In this document: positions 51,003-59,144 of the stretch, piece by piece
How the letters are laid out: the number at the start of each line of letters is the position of its first letter
Numbering within the stretch: position 1 is the first letter of the stretch
Notes under the pieces: generated by a model
The model's database searches: none
Told to the model about the DNA's origin: nothing
The model's input: the letters and a program-made list of their open reading frames with translations, nothing else
Translations under genes and position numbers: made by a program
From: JAAZBV01 sp964499695
GTDB taxonomy: Bacteria > Desulfobacterota > DSM-4660 > Desulfatiglandales > HGW-15
Reading direction: 5' to 3'
NCBI GenBank assembly: GCA_964499695.1
Contig: CAZCMD010000005.1
Coordinates: 5,250 to 69,249 of the forward strand
Length of the DNA: 64,000 nucleotides

Positions 51003-51656
51003 TCACTGATTCTGAGGGACACGATTCGGATCAACAGAGATTTTTATCTCTACCCGGCGGTTCTGTGCCTTGCCGTCCGGGGTTTCATTTGAGGCTACCG
51101 GTCTGGTTTCACCATATCCGACCGATGAAAGGCTTGCGATATTTAGATTTTTCCCCCTGAGATAGTATTCTGCAGCCTTCACCCTTTTTTCCGAAAGTGT
51201 TTGATTGTATGCCTCAGAACCATCAGAGTCAGTATGGCCTTCCAGTAGAACAATATTTTCAGGATAATTAGAGAAGACACCGGCCAGCTCATCAAGCTTG
51301 GTGGCCTCTGCAGGTTTAATGGCATCTTTATCTACATCAAAATTGATCTTCAGGGTGGCTTCAATTTTTTGGTTTTCCTGGTCTACCTTAACACTTTCCA
51401 TGCCCTGAACCTGTTCAAGTTCCTTTGCCTGGTTATCAAGACGTCTTCCTATAAGGGCGCCTACTGCCCCTCCCACGACTCCGCCAATTACTGCTCCCCC
51501 TGTCCTGTGGTCGGATTGATGCCCTATGATCGCGCCAACTGCTGCGCCTGCTGCGGTCCCAATACCGGCACCTTTTGCCGTTCGTGTGGTTTCACACCCT
51601 GTCAGATAACCGAAAATTAAAAATAGAATAATTGACCAACAAAATTTTTTTTTCAT
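51003..51656 (-). CDS. OmpA-family outer-membrane lipoprotein with glycine zipper
   Basis: The 217-residue protein has a lipoprotein signal with lipobox YLTGC and a Gly/Ala-rich glycine-zipper stretch (GIGTAAGAAVGAIIGHQ, AVIGGVVGGAVGALIG). The C-terminal OmpA peptidoglycan-binding domain shows NIVLLEGHTDSDGSEAYNQTLSEKRVKAAEYYL and the final QNRRVEIKI. It likely tethers the outer membrane to the cell wall, as Pal/YiaD-type proteins do. The M48 gene follows after about 35 bases. Confidence 0.93.
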   Translation of the reverse strand: MKKKFCWSIILFLIFGYLTGCETTRTAKGAGIGTAAGAAVGAIIGHQSDHRTGGAVIGGVVGGAVGALIGRRLDNQAKELEQVQGMESVKVDQENQKIEATLKINFDVDKDAIKPAEATKLDELAGVFSNYPENIVLLEGHTDSDGSEAYNQTLSEKRVKAAEYYLRGKNLNIASLSSVGYGETRPVASNETPDGKAQNRRVEIKISVDPNRVPQNQ

Positions 51657-52006
51657 GTTTGAACTCCTTAATTATATGAATTGGACAAAATGAGATGCCC
51701 CAAACCAAATAGAGCGGGGCATCTTTAAACGGGCATAAAACCCTGGGCCTTTAAATTGATTTCTATTAGTTACTTTTAGATAATGCGCCTCAGCGCTTTA
51801 ATACTTAAAATCAGTATACCCGAAAAGATACAGTGATTCAAGTTTATGACTTTTTGAAAAAAATACAAGCATCTTTTTTATAACATTATAGGACTATATA
51901 ATCTTTATACCTTCTAGGAAGCACTGATAAAATATTGGCTGTTTTTTGAGTTTTTCGTCTCCAGGGGTGTCGATATAAGTAAACAACGCTACAGGAGGCT
52001 GATAAA
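51657..52006. other. Divergent intergenic region of about 350 bases
   Basis: It holds the promoters of the divergent OmpA-like and WXXGXW genes. A stem-loop, GATGCCCC (51694-51701) with GGGGCATC (51716-51723), sits about 40 bases upstream of the OmpA-type gene and is followed by TTT on the plus strand. CAGGAGG provides a strong ribosome site for the gene at 52007. Nothing else was recognised. Confidence 0.5.
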
Positions 52007-52453
52007 ATGAAAACAAGATCCATATTTACAATAGCTATCGTTACTATACTCATGCTGGTATTATCTACCGGGCCTGCATCAGCGGGAAGATATCATCATC
52101 ATAATAATCATGACCGGTTGAAGGGTGTTGCTATTGGTGTGGGTGCAGCAATACTTGTAAGTTCATTGATCAACCACAGCAGGGACTATTCATACAGGGA
52201 GCCTGAACCCTGCTATGTCCCACCGCCGCCTCCCCAGGAATATGTGCAGCAGGGCGGACACTGGGAAATAAGAAAGCAGTGGGTTTCTCCTACGTATAAA
52301 AGAGTATGGAACCCGGACCATTATGATGAAAGGGGCGTATGGGTAGAAGGCGCCTGGATAGATATAGTTGATCAGCCCGGTTACTGGAAAGAAAACAGGA
52401 TCTGGGTGAGTGCAACCGTATCTGACCACTGGGTTGGCCGCGGGCAGTATTGA
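52007..52453 (+). CDS. Exported WXXGXW/YXWGXW-repeat-like protein
   Basis: The 148-residue protein has a signal peptide ending SAGRYHHHNNH, then a short hydrophobic Gly/Ala segment (LKGVAIGVGAAILVSSLI). A Pro-rich linker (YVPPPPPQEY) and a C-terminal part with spaced aromatic repeats follow: GGHWEIRKQWVSPTYKRVW, GVWVEGAWIDIV, GYWKENRIWVS. Such Trp-rich repeats occur in envelope-associated proteins of unknown function. It ends two bases before the convergent pspF gene's stop. Confidence 0.7.
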   Translation: MKTRSIFTIAIVTILMLVLSTGPASAGRYHHHNNHDRLKGVAIGVGAAILVSSLINHSRDYSYREPEPCYVPPPPPQEYVQQGGHWEIRKQWVSPTYKRVWNPDHYDERGVWVEGAWIDIVDQPGYWKENRIWVSATVSDHWVGRGQY

Positions 52454-52455
52454 TA

Positions 52456-53496
52456 TTATTCTATGTTCCCGTGCAGTTTCCGGTAAAGCCCCCTGAACTG
52501 ATGATATGTGATGCCCAGTTTTTTGGCAGCAATCTTCTGGTTATGCTTTGCAGTCTTAAGGGCATTGTTAATCAGTTGTATCTGAAGCTCATTGACTGCT
52601 TCAGTAAGGGTTTTATCGGAAAAGAGGTTGAATGAGGGCTCTTTTTTTACCGGTTCTTCTACCTCTTCCTCATCATTGCATTCAACAGATTCATATGGCG
52701 ATGAAAACGGGTCAAAGTTGATTTCCGATATGACAGTTGAACTTGCCCTGTATACCGCCCTTTCAACCAGGTTTTTAAGCTCCCTCACATTTCCGGGCCA
52801 GTCATAATTTTCAAGTGCCTTTATCGCCTCCAGGCTGAATCTGGGGATCCCCTGCCTTTCCAGTTCATAAGCCATCCTGGATGCAAAGTGGTTGGCGAGG
52901 AGCATGATATCCTCTTTCCTCTCTCTCAACGGTGGCAGAAACAGTATTTCAAATGAGAGCCTGTCCAGAAGGTCCCTCTTAAATTTCCCGTGTGATACCA
53001 TGCGAATGAGATCAGCGTTTGTAGCTGCTATGATTCGTACATCCACCTCAATGGCTGTAGAATCCCCGACCCTTTCAAACTGGCCGTATTCAACAACCCT
53101 GAGTATCTTCTCCTGCACCTCCATTGGAATGGTCCCGATTTCATCCAGAAACAGGGTGCCGCCATCAGCCGCCTCAAACCTTCCGGACCTGCGCTGGTTG
53201 GCCCCTGTAAATGCCCCCTTTTCATAACCGAAGAGTTCAGACTCAATAAGAGTAGGGTTCAGGGCAGAGCAATTAAGGGCTATAAACGGCCCCTGCCACC
53301 GCTTTGAAAGGTAGTGCAGCCTGGATGCGGCAAGCTCCTTCCCTGTGCCCCTTTCCCCAAGCAGGAGGACCGGCCTGTTTATAGGGGCCACCCTGGCTAA
53401 TAGCTCCTGGAATTCAATAAATTTTTCAGATTGACCAAACGCCTCACCGGTTTTTACAGGGCTTTTACCTGCGACCCTCTGTTTTGCAAGTACCAT
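52456..53496 (-). CDS. pspF: Sigma-54 activator of the psp operon (PspF)
   Basis: The 346-residue protein consists of an AAA+ sigma-54 interaction domain and a Fis-type DNA-binding helix-turn-helix, with no N-terminal receiver domain, as in PspF. Motifs are GERGTGKELAASRLH (Walker A), ELFGYEKGAFTGANQRRSG with the GAFTGA loop that contacts sigma-54, GGTLFLDEIGTIP (Walker B) and a C-terminal NQKIAAKKLGITYHQFRGLYRK. It is divergent from pspA, whose promoter has a -24/-12 element. In E. coli PspA binds and inhibits PspF until membrane stress. Confidence 0.93.
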   Translation of the reverse strand: MVLAKQRVAGKSPVKTGEAFGQSEKFIEFQELLARVAPINRPVLLLGERGTGKELAASRLHYLSKRWQGPFIALNCSALNPTLIESELFGYEKGAFTGANQRRSGRFEAADGGTLFLDEIGTIPMEVQEKILRVVEYGQFERVGDSTAIEVDVRIIAATNADLIRMVSHGKFKRDLLDRLSFEILFLPPLRERKEDIMLLANHFASRMAYELERQGIPRFSLEAIKALENYDWPGNVRELKNLVERAVYRASSTVISEINFDPFSSPYESVECNDEEEVEEPVKKEPSFNLFSDKTLTEAVNELQIQLINNALKTAKHNQKIAAKKLGITYHQFRGLYRKLHGNIE

Positions 53497-53661
53497 AATG
53501 CTCCTTTCAATTAAGTAATGCAGTTTATAGATTGCCGAAAAGCTAAAAAAGCTATTTGATGGTTTTTTTTGCTAATTGGTGGGGGATATTACCACTGGCC
53601 AATTTTGGTGTCAAGCCTGTAATTCATTGAAATATCAAGAATATTCTTAATATTTTATGTT

Positions 53662-53677
53662 TGGCATGGATCATGCT
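53662..53677 (+). promoter_or_regulatory. Sigma-54 promoter of the psp operon
   Basis: TGGCATGGATCATGCT matches the -24/-12 consensus TGGCAC-N5-TTGCW, with GG and GC dinucleotides at the correct spacing. It lies 40 bases before the pspA start. The genome encodes RpoN (10987-12435). Confidence 0.75.
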
Positions 53678-53716
53678 CATATGAAAGACAAAACAATAAA
53701 CTGAGGAGGATTTGAT

Positions 53717-54385
53717 ATGAGTATTTTTACGAGATTCAGGGACATTGTAAATTCAAATATTAATGCGATGCTTGATAAGGCTGAAGACCCGGAAAAACTG
53801 ATTAAACTGATGATACGTGAAATGGAAGACACACTGGTGGAGCTTAAGGCCTCATGCGCCGGTGTTATGGCTGGCAGTAAAAAGATTGAAAGGAATATAT
53901 CAGAGGTAAAGGGCCGTGTGGAGTACTGGGCAGAAAAGGCGCCCCTTGCCGTAAGCAAGGGACGTGATGATCTGGCCCGTGAAGCACTCATCCAGAAAAA
54001 GAAGTATGCTGAAAGGGTTACATCTCTTGAAGCAGAGCTCAAGGAGCATGAGGCGCTTATTGATGAATACCAGAGTGATATCCGTCAGCTTGAAGACAAA
54101 CTCGCGGGAGCAAGGGAAAAGCAGCGGATTCTTGTACAGAGGCATATCCATGCGACCAGGAAGAGGAAGGCCCAGGAAGATATCAGACGTGCAGAAAACA
54201 GTGATGCGATTTTTCGCTTTGAAGACCTTGAAAACCGGATCGAGCGCATAGAGTCAGAGGCTGACCTGGTAAACTATGGCAAGAGCGGGGCACTTGAGAC
54301 GGAATTTGAAGAGCTGGGACTTGATGATGAGATCGAAAAGGAACTTAGTGCGCTTAAGAATTCAAAGGCCCAGAAGGAAGGGTAA
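53717..54385 (+). CDS. pspA: Phage shock protein A
   Basis: The 222-residue protein is almost entirely coiled coil after an N-terminal amphipathic helix (MSIFTRFRDIVNSNINAMLDKAEDPEKLIKLMIREMEDTL), the PspA/ESCRT-III-like signature. PspA assembles on damaged inner membranes to limit proton leakage and inhibits PspF. An AGGAGG site precedes the ATG. It heads pspA-pspB-pspB-like-pspC under the predicted sigma-54 promoter. Confidence 0.94.
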   Translation: MSIFTRFRDIVNSNINAMLDKAEDPEKLIKLMIREMEDTLVELKASCAGVMAGSKKIERNISEVKGRVEYWAEKAPLAVSKGRDDLAREALIQKKKYAERVTSLEAELKEHEALIDEYQSDIRQLEDKLAGAREKQRILVQRHIHATRKRKAQEDIRRAENSDAIFRFEDLENRIERIESEADLVNYGKSGALETEFEELGLDDEIEKELSALKNSKAQKEG

Positions 54386-54489
54386 ATTTTTTGATAAGGA
54401 TTTTTCTGTCTGTATTGCATAAAACCGTCATGAGGTATATTGTCATCTTAAAGTCTTAATATCACGGAACACAGGAAGGAGATAAAGAG

Positions 54490-54711
54490 GTGGTATTCTT
54501 TGAAAGCATATTCGGGTTTGTGATCGTTATTGTGGCTTTGGGCATAACCGCTGATATCATTAAAAGATGGATGAAGTCAAAGGAGAGAAATATACCGGAT
54601 GAACTGCTTAACGGCTATGAGGCAAGGCTGAAGAAGCTTGAAGAGCGCATGTCAAACCTTGAGACAATAGTCCTGGAGCATGAAAGAGACAGAAAATTTT
54701 CGTCACTGTAA
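54490..54711 (+). CDS. pspB: PspB-like envelope stress protein
   Basis: The 73 residues comprise an N-terminal membrane helix (SIFGFVIVIVALGITADIIKRW) and a cytoplasmic coiled coil (EARLKKLEERMSNLETIVLEHERDRKF), the PspB layout. In E. coli PspB and PspC sense membrane stress and relieve PspA inhibition of PspF. The start is a GTG with GGAG about eight bases upstream. A second protein of the same design follows. Confidence 0.85.
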   Translation: MVFFESIFGFVIVIVALGITADIIKRWMKSKERNIPDELLNGYEARLKKLEERMSNLETIVLEHERDRKFSSL

Positions 54712-54744
54712 ACATCTATTTTATGATCAGAAGGGGATCTGGTA

Positions 54745-54996
54745 ATGGGTATCGCTGAGGCAATTGTTTCGCTGGGAGTCGTCTTAATAGTCTTTGGTTT
54801 TATAAGCAGCACCATCCTGATAGCGATTAAGCTAATCAAGGGCGGCGCATCAAAAACAGTGCAGAAGGGTCATGCCGATGAGGCAAGGATGATTCAGGAG
54901 ATATACCAGGGGCTTGCCAGGATGGAAGAACGAGTTGAATCCCTTGAAACCATTCTCATGGAAAGGGAAAGGGCAAGAAAGGAAAATAACAAATGA
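54745..54996 (+). CDS. Second PspB-like protein
   Basis: The 83 residues repeat the layout of the upstream gene: a membrane helix (AIVSLGVVLIVFGFISSTILIAIKLI) and a coiled coil ending RMEERVESLETILMERERARKENN. The coil shares the pattern ERxxxLETIxxERER with its neighbour, so a tandem duplication is likely. Its stop overlaps the pspC start by four bases, so it belongs to the psp operon. Confidence 0.8.
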   Translation: MGIAEAIVSLGVVLIVFGFISSTILIAIKLIKGGASKTVQKGHADEARMIQEIYQGLARMEERVESLETILMERERARKENNK

Positions 54997-55451
54997 GAGG
55001 GTATGACAGATACAGATATCATAGAGACAGGGGGGCTGGATTTATGAAAGAGCATTTTTCAAGGGATCGTTTTGAGGGTGTACTCAACGGTGGTTTATAC
55101 CGTTCACGGAATGGTGCAATAATGGGGGTATGCCGCGGTGTAGCAGAACACTTTGACCTTTCTGTGTTCTGGGTGCGGTTTTTTACCATATTGCTTTTTG
55201 TTTTTACCGGTTTCTGGCCTACCGGGATTATCTATTTTGCACTGGCGTTTTTACTGAAGCCTGAACCTGTTGTCCCTCTCAGTAATATGGATGAGCAGGA
55301 GTTTTATGACAGCTATTTAAGGTCAAAGGAGATGGCGACCGATCGCATAAGCAGGCGTTATGGGAGCCTTGAAAGGCGGCTCCAGAGGATCGAGCATGCT
55401 GTTACCACACCTGAGTTTGATTGGGAGAGCAGGCTGAATGGTAACCAGTAG
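54993..55451 (+). CDS. pspC: PspC-domain membrane protein
   Basis: The 152-residue protein has a basic N-terminal extension of about 40 residues followed by a PspC domain: LYRSRNGAIMGVCRGVAEHFDLSVFWVRFFTILLFVFTGFWPTGIIYFALAFLLKP. The C-terminal 60 residues are charged and helical. PspC proteins act with PspB as membrane-stress sensors. It is the last gene of the operon, and a dispersed hairpin repeat follows. Confidence 0.9.
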   Translation: MRGYDRYRYHRDRGAGFMKEHFSRDRFEGVLNGGLYRSRNGAIMGVCRGVAEHFDLSVFWVRFFTILLFVFTGFWPTGIIYFALAFLLKPEPVVPLSNMDEQEFYDSYLRSKEMATDRISRRYGSLERRLQRIEHAVTTPEFDWESRLNGNQ

Positions 55452-55480
55452 TTACAACCAGCCCTTATAATGCCTCTATT

Positions 55481-55538
55481 TGTCATGTCGGCCGGAGGAG
55501 ATTGAAAAGAAAGATATCTCCTTTCGGTCGATATGACA
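55481..55538. repeat. Dispersed inverted repeat with TGTCAT ends, second copy
   Basis: TGTCATGTCGGCCGGAGGAGAT faces ATATCTCCTTTCGGTCGATATGACA. The ends and the AGAT/ATCTC core recall the repeat at 18880-18953, so both belong to one loose family. It lies between the convergent pspC and blc genes and may also act as a terminator for both. Confidence 0.6.
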
Positions 55539-55543
55539 GTGAG

Positions 55544-56071
55544 TTAATGTTTTACAAAGATAAGTGCATCAGTATTAAAACCGTAGCTTTTTATCTTCAT
55601 AATGAGTTCATCAATTATGGATTTATCAAGCTGCGGTTGTCTTGCAAGTATCCATAAATATGATCTGTCAGGCCCACATACTACTGACCAGGAATATTCC
55701 TTCTGGTCAAGCACTATGATGTTGTATCCACCGTAAAAAGGGCCGAAAAATGAGACCTTGAGCCTGCCTTCATCAGGGTTCTTCACAAAGTATGCCTTAC
55801 CTTCTGCCTCTTTCCACCTGTTTTTTATTTGGTCAAAACCCCTGTTTATAACCCTTATGCCACCATCATCCCTTTTGCTGTAATTTGCTGTAACCTTTTC
55901 GAGCCCGCGCTCAAAGGAGTGGTCAAGCCTTGCGATCTCATACCATGTGCCTAAGTATCTGTCAGGCTCAAAACCGGTCACAGGGGTGACATTGTCAGGG
56001 ATATTCACACAACCTCCGGTTAAAAAAAGAATAACTGCAAAAAGCCATTTTTTAAAATTATTTTTTATCAT
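55544..56071 (-). CDS. blc: Outer-membrane lipocalin Blc
   Basis: The 175-residue lipoprotein (lipobox LTGGC) has the lipocalin signature GTWYEIARLDHSFERGLEKVTANYS, the strand pairs GGIRVINRGFD and GRLKVSFFGPFYGGYNIIVLD, and the third conserved region SYLWILARQPQLD. Blc-type lipocalins bind lysophospholipids at the outer membrane. The start lies 14 bases inside rlmB, so the two genes are linked on one transcript. Confidence 0.92.
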   Translation of the reverse strand: MIKNNFKKWLFAVILFLTGGCVNIPDNVTPVTGFEPDRYLGTWYEIARLDHSFERGLEKVTANYSKRDDGGIRVINRGFDQIKNRWKEAEGKAYFVKNPDEGRLKVSFFGPFYGGYNIIVLDQKEYSWSVVCGPDRSYLWILARQPQLDKSIIDELIMKIKSYGFNTDALIFVKH

Positions 56072-56816
56072 TTCTCTGCCTCATTATCTCTGAAATAACC
56101 ACACCCGCTGCCACAGAGACATTTAAAGCATCGATCTTTCCACTTGAGGGTATTTTAAGTGTCTGGTGACAGCGTTTAAGGATTATGGGGCTTATCCCCT
56201 TTTCTTCGTTTCCCAGGATGAGAAGGATGTCCCCGGTAAATGTAAAGTCATAAATAGTTTGTTTTCCCTCGCCCGATGTACCAATGATCCAGAAGCCTGA
56301 TTCGTCAAGCATCTCAATGGCTCTCCCGAGGTTGACCACAAGGGAGACAGGCACATGGGCATGACCGCCTGAAGATCGTTTCATCACAGCGCCCGAAACC
56401 CTTGCTGAACGGTCCTTTGGGATGATGATCCCGTTAACGCCGAAGAAGGCTGCTGTCCTAAGGATAGCGCCGAGGTTGCCTTCATCCGTGATGTGGTCGA
56501 TTGCTATGAACAGCCTTTTACCTTTTAAACTGGTGGAGGCATTTATCAGGTCTGTCAGTTCTGTATAGTTAAAACCCTCGGTGAGTGCAGCTATCCCCTG
56601 ATGATTTGTCCCTGGAAGAACCATATCCAGTGTTGAATTATCCTTTTCAAACACCGGTATATTATGCTTCTCTGCAAGCCCTGTGATCTCCTTGATTCTC
56701 TGGGATGATTTTTCATGATCTACCCATATCTCAACAATGCTGTTTCTATTGTTAAAGATGGCCTCCCTGACGCTGTGGATCCCCGGGATAAACTGGATGT
56801 TACTTTTTGTCTGCAT
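56058..56816 (-). CDS. rlmB: 23S rRNA (guanosine-2'-O-)-methyltransferase RlmB-like SpoU protein
   Basis: The 252-residue protein has the N-terminal substrate-binding domain (IPGIHSVREAIFNN) and a C-terminal knotted SPOUT domain. The SPOUT motifs are DEGNLGAILRTAAFFGVNGIIIPKDRSA with SSGGHAHVPV, LILGNEEKGISPIIL and IDALNVSVAAGVVISEI. RlmB methylates G2251 in E. coli 23S rRNA; the exact site here is inferred. It is downstream of gmk. Confidence 0.9.
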   Translation of the reverse strand: MQTKSNIQFIPGIHSVREAIFNNRNSIVEIWVDHEKSSQRIKEITGLAEKHNIPVFEKDNSTLDMVLPGTNHQGIAALTEGFNYTELTDLINASTSLKGKRLFIAIDHITDEGNLGAILRTAAFFGVNGIIIPKDRSARVSGAVMKRSSGGHAHVPVSLVVNLGRAIEMLDESGFWIIGTSGEGKQTIYDFTFTGDILLILGNEEKGISPIILKRCHQTLKIPSSGKIDALNVSVAAGVVISEIMRQRNDKK

Positions 56817-56834
56817 ATGGGATTCATGACCTCT

Positions 56835-57437
56835 CTATATGCCTAATCTTGTTTCTACTTCAGACAATATTCTATAATTAGCACATCTGTCCGCAAGGAT
56901 TACGGATTCAAGGGCCTTTGTGGCCTTTTCGAGGTCATCATTAATGATCAGGTAGTCATACCAGCGAGAGTTTTCAAGCTCTTTGGCTGCAAGGGCTATC
57001 CTCTTTTTAAGGGCCTCTGTGCTGTCGGTTGCCCTGTCCCTTAAACGCTGTTCCAGTATCTCCCTTGAAGGGGGAAGGATGAATATCAGGAGAGAGTCCG
57101 TGATCTTCTCTTTAATATTCTTCGCGCCCTGTATGTCAATATCAAGGATAATATCCTGACCAGCTTCAAGTTTATCTGTAAGTGTGCCATAGGATGTCCC
57201 GTAATAATCATCGTATACTTGCGCCCACTCCACAAAGGCATTACTATCGATCATCTCCCTGAATTTTTCTTTTTCGACAAAAAAATATTCTCTGCCATCC
57301 TTTTCACCGACACGGGGCTTTCTGGTTGTATGGGAAACAGAATAACCAATGTCTACGATCCTTTCCCTTACCCCCTTTATCAGCGTAGATTTACCGGCAC
57401 CTGAAGGGCCGGATATAACGAATATCCTGCCTCTCAT
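56835..57437 (-). CDS. gmk: Guanylate kinase
   Basis: Gmk converts GMP and ATP to GDP and ADP. The 200 residues show the P-loop SGPSGAGKSTLIKG, the GMP-binding region SVSHTTRKPRVGEKDGREYFFV and YGTSYG, the DIDIQGAKNIK strand and the lid region RLRDRATDSTEALKKRI. Its start overlaps the remA stop by four bases, the usual gmk neighbourhood in Gram-negative anaerobes. Confidence 0.97.
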   Translation of the reverse strand: MRGRIFVISGPSGAGKSTLIKGVRERIVDIGYSVSHTTRKPRVGEKDGREYFFVEKEKFREMIDSNAFVEWAQVYDDYYGTSYGTLTDKLEAGQDIILDIDIQGAKNIKEKITDSLLIFILPPSREILEQRLRDRATDSTEALKKRIALAAKELENSRWYDYLIINDDLEKATKALESVILADRCANYRILSEVETRLGI

Positions 57438-57718
57438 AATTCCTCTTCCGGCTCCAGTTCATCCTTGCTCAGGATCAGGTCAGGGCTGAATCTCTGGGCA
57501 ATAGTTTCAGACTGGATTGCAGAGAGTATCACATGATTACTGTCGGTTATTATTACAGACCTTGTTTTTCTTCCCTGTGTGGCATCGATAAGCCTTCTAT
57601 CCTCCTTGGCCTCATCCCGTAATCTTTTTATGGGCGCTGCATTCGGTGAAATAATGGCCACGACCCTTCTTGAGACAACAGAATTGCCGAACCCCACATT
57701 AACAAGTTTCTGAGTCAT
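57434..57718 (-). CDS. remA: RemA-family (DUF370) DNA-binding regulator
   Basis: The 94-residue protein matches RemA/DUF370: LVNVGFGNSVVSRRVVAIISPNAAPIKRLRDEAKEDRRLIDATQGRKTRSVIITDSNHVILSAI. In Bacillus RemA forms rings that wrap DNA and activate biofilm matrix genes. In deltaproteobacteria its role is undefined, but the position between yicC and gmk is conserved. Confidence 0.92.
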   Translation of the reverse strand: MTQKLVNVGFGNSVVSRRVVAIISPNAAPIKRLRDEAKEDRRLIDATQGRKTRSVIITDSNHVILSAIQSETIAQRFSPDLILSKDELEPEEEL

Positions 57719-57729
57719 TGTTTACCCCC

Positions 57730-58608
57730 TTATTCTATGTTCTGTATCTGCTCTCTGATTTTTTCAAGTTCAGCCTTTACCTCAACGGCACAGGTTGAAA
57801 TGTATGTATCAGATGCCTTTGAACTGATAGTGTTTATTTCACGATTCAATTCCTGTATCAGGAAATCAAGTCTCCTGCCGACTGAATCATCCATCTCCAT
57901 ATATGTATGAAACTGCGTGAGGTGACTTCCTGCCCTCACTATCTCTTCTGTTATATCGCATCTGGTCGCAAACAGGGCCACCTCCTGGGCAAGCCTGACC
58001 TCATCAATCTCAAGCCCCTCGGCAATAACCTCTATGCGGCTTTTCAGTTTTTCTTTGTATTCCGCGACAACAGATGGCGCCCTTTCCTCTATCCTGTCAA
58101 GATACCCTTTAATAAGGTCAAGTCTTTTATCAAGATCATCTGCAAGGGCCTTCCCTTCATTTGTTTTCATGGTTTCAAGTGAGTCAAGTGCCTGACCGAG
58201 CAGTTTTGATATGGCATTCTTTAGCTCTTCAGGGTCAGGCCCGCTTGTTTTCGGTATGATTGCATCCCTGAGCTGGAGAAAGAATTCAGGCTTAATCTTT
58301 TTATCTGTACCAAACTCCTCATGCATCTCATGAAATATTTTTGTATAAGCCGTAAGCAATGGCCGGTTATATTCAATGTTGTATGTAGTCGCTTCATCAC
58401 CTGTTATCTGTATGGATGCCTCAATCCTGCCCCTTTTTACCCTGGCTGATATCTCTCCCCTGATTAACTCTTCATATTCCTGAAGGGTATTTGGCAACCT
58501 CAGTATAATATCCCTGTAGCGGCTATTGAGGGCCTTTATCTCGGCTGTGAGGAGGTTTTTACCAAACTCGAAATCGCTGCGTCCGTATGCTGTCATGCTT
58601 TTTAACAT
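57730..58608 (-). CDS. yicC: YicC-family endoribonuclease/stress protein
   Basis: The 292-residue protein has the YicC_N domain (MLKSMTAYGRSDFEFG, EIKALNSRYRDIILRLP) and the C-terminal DUF1732 domain, with RLAQEVALFATRCDITEEIVRAGSHLTQF and GRRLDFLIQELNREINTISSKASD. E. coli YicC is an endoribonuclease affecting sRNA stability. Its start overlaps the DUF4416 stop by seven bases. Confidence 0.93.
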   Translation of the reverse strand: MLKSMTAYGRSDFEFGKNLLTAEIKALNSRYRDIILRLPNTLQEYEELIRGEISARVKRGRIEASIQITGDEATTYNIEYNRPLLTAYTKIFHEMHEEFGTDKKIKPEFFLQLRDAIIPKTSGPDPEELKNAISKLLGQALDSLETMKTNEGKALADDLDKRLDLIKGYLDRIEERAPSVVAEYKEKLKSRIEVIAEGLEIDEVRLAQEVALFATRCDITEEIVRAGSHLTQFHTYMEMDDSVGRRLDFLIQELNREINTISSKASDTYISTCAVEVKAELEKIREQIQNIE

Positions 58609-59144
58609 AGTTGATCTTCTATACCTCTTAACTGGTTCTTGTATTTTTCGCGCTCATTATTGAAAAAGGCTATGGACTCCTGGTCTGCATAATCCCTGTA
58701 CGACCATTCCAGGGGTTTAAAAGTGCCCTTGTTGAATACTAAAGTAAGGTCTGCGTATATGCCATGACCGAGATAAATCCTGTGTGTATAGTTCTTCCCT
58801 GTTGCAAGTACAAGGCGTTCAAGGCAGATGTATCCTGGGTCAATGTTTATCCGTCTTTTGCTGTTTATTGTATACTTTTCTTCGATACTGTTGGAAGTCA
58901 GCTTTTTTTCTATAAGCTCTTCAGGGGATATGAGCTCCCTGAATGTAACAAAACGGCGGTACAGAGGCCAGCCCATCTCTTTCTCATAGTACCTTGTGCG
59001 GTCAAACATGAGCCAGGGGGTAATAACATCTGTAGCGCCAAATGCCTCTTTAAGCTCGATAATGACCTGATCTATAAGCTCCTTTTCAGCAGAAAAGAGG
59101 CTTGCGATAAGTTTTACCCTGTCTGATTCTCTCGGTGTGCTCAT
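58602..59144 (-). CDS. DUF4416 family protein
   Basis: The 180-residue protein contains the DUF4416 blocks VKLIASLFSAEKELIDQVIIELKEAFG, FDRTRYYEKEMGWPLYRRFVTF, INIDPGYICLERLVLATGKNYTHRIYLGHGIYADLTL and LEWSYRDYADQESIAFFN. The function is unknown. The gene is a characteristic neighbour of rfaE and yicC in deltaproteobacteria. Its start shares a base with the rfaE stop. Confidence 0.88.
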   Translation of the reverse strand: MSTPRESDRVKLIASLFSAEKELIDQVIIELKEAFGATDVITPWLMFDRTRYYEKEMGWPLYRRFVTFRELISPEELIEKKLTSNSIEEKYTINSKRRINIDPGYICLERLVLATGKNYTHRIYLGHGIYADLTLVFNKGTFKPLEWSYRDYADQESIAFFNNEREKYKNQLRGIEDQLC

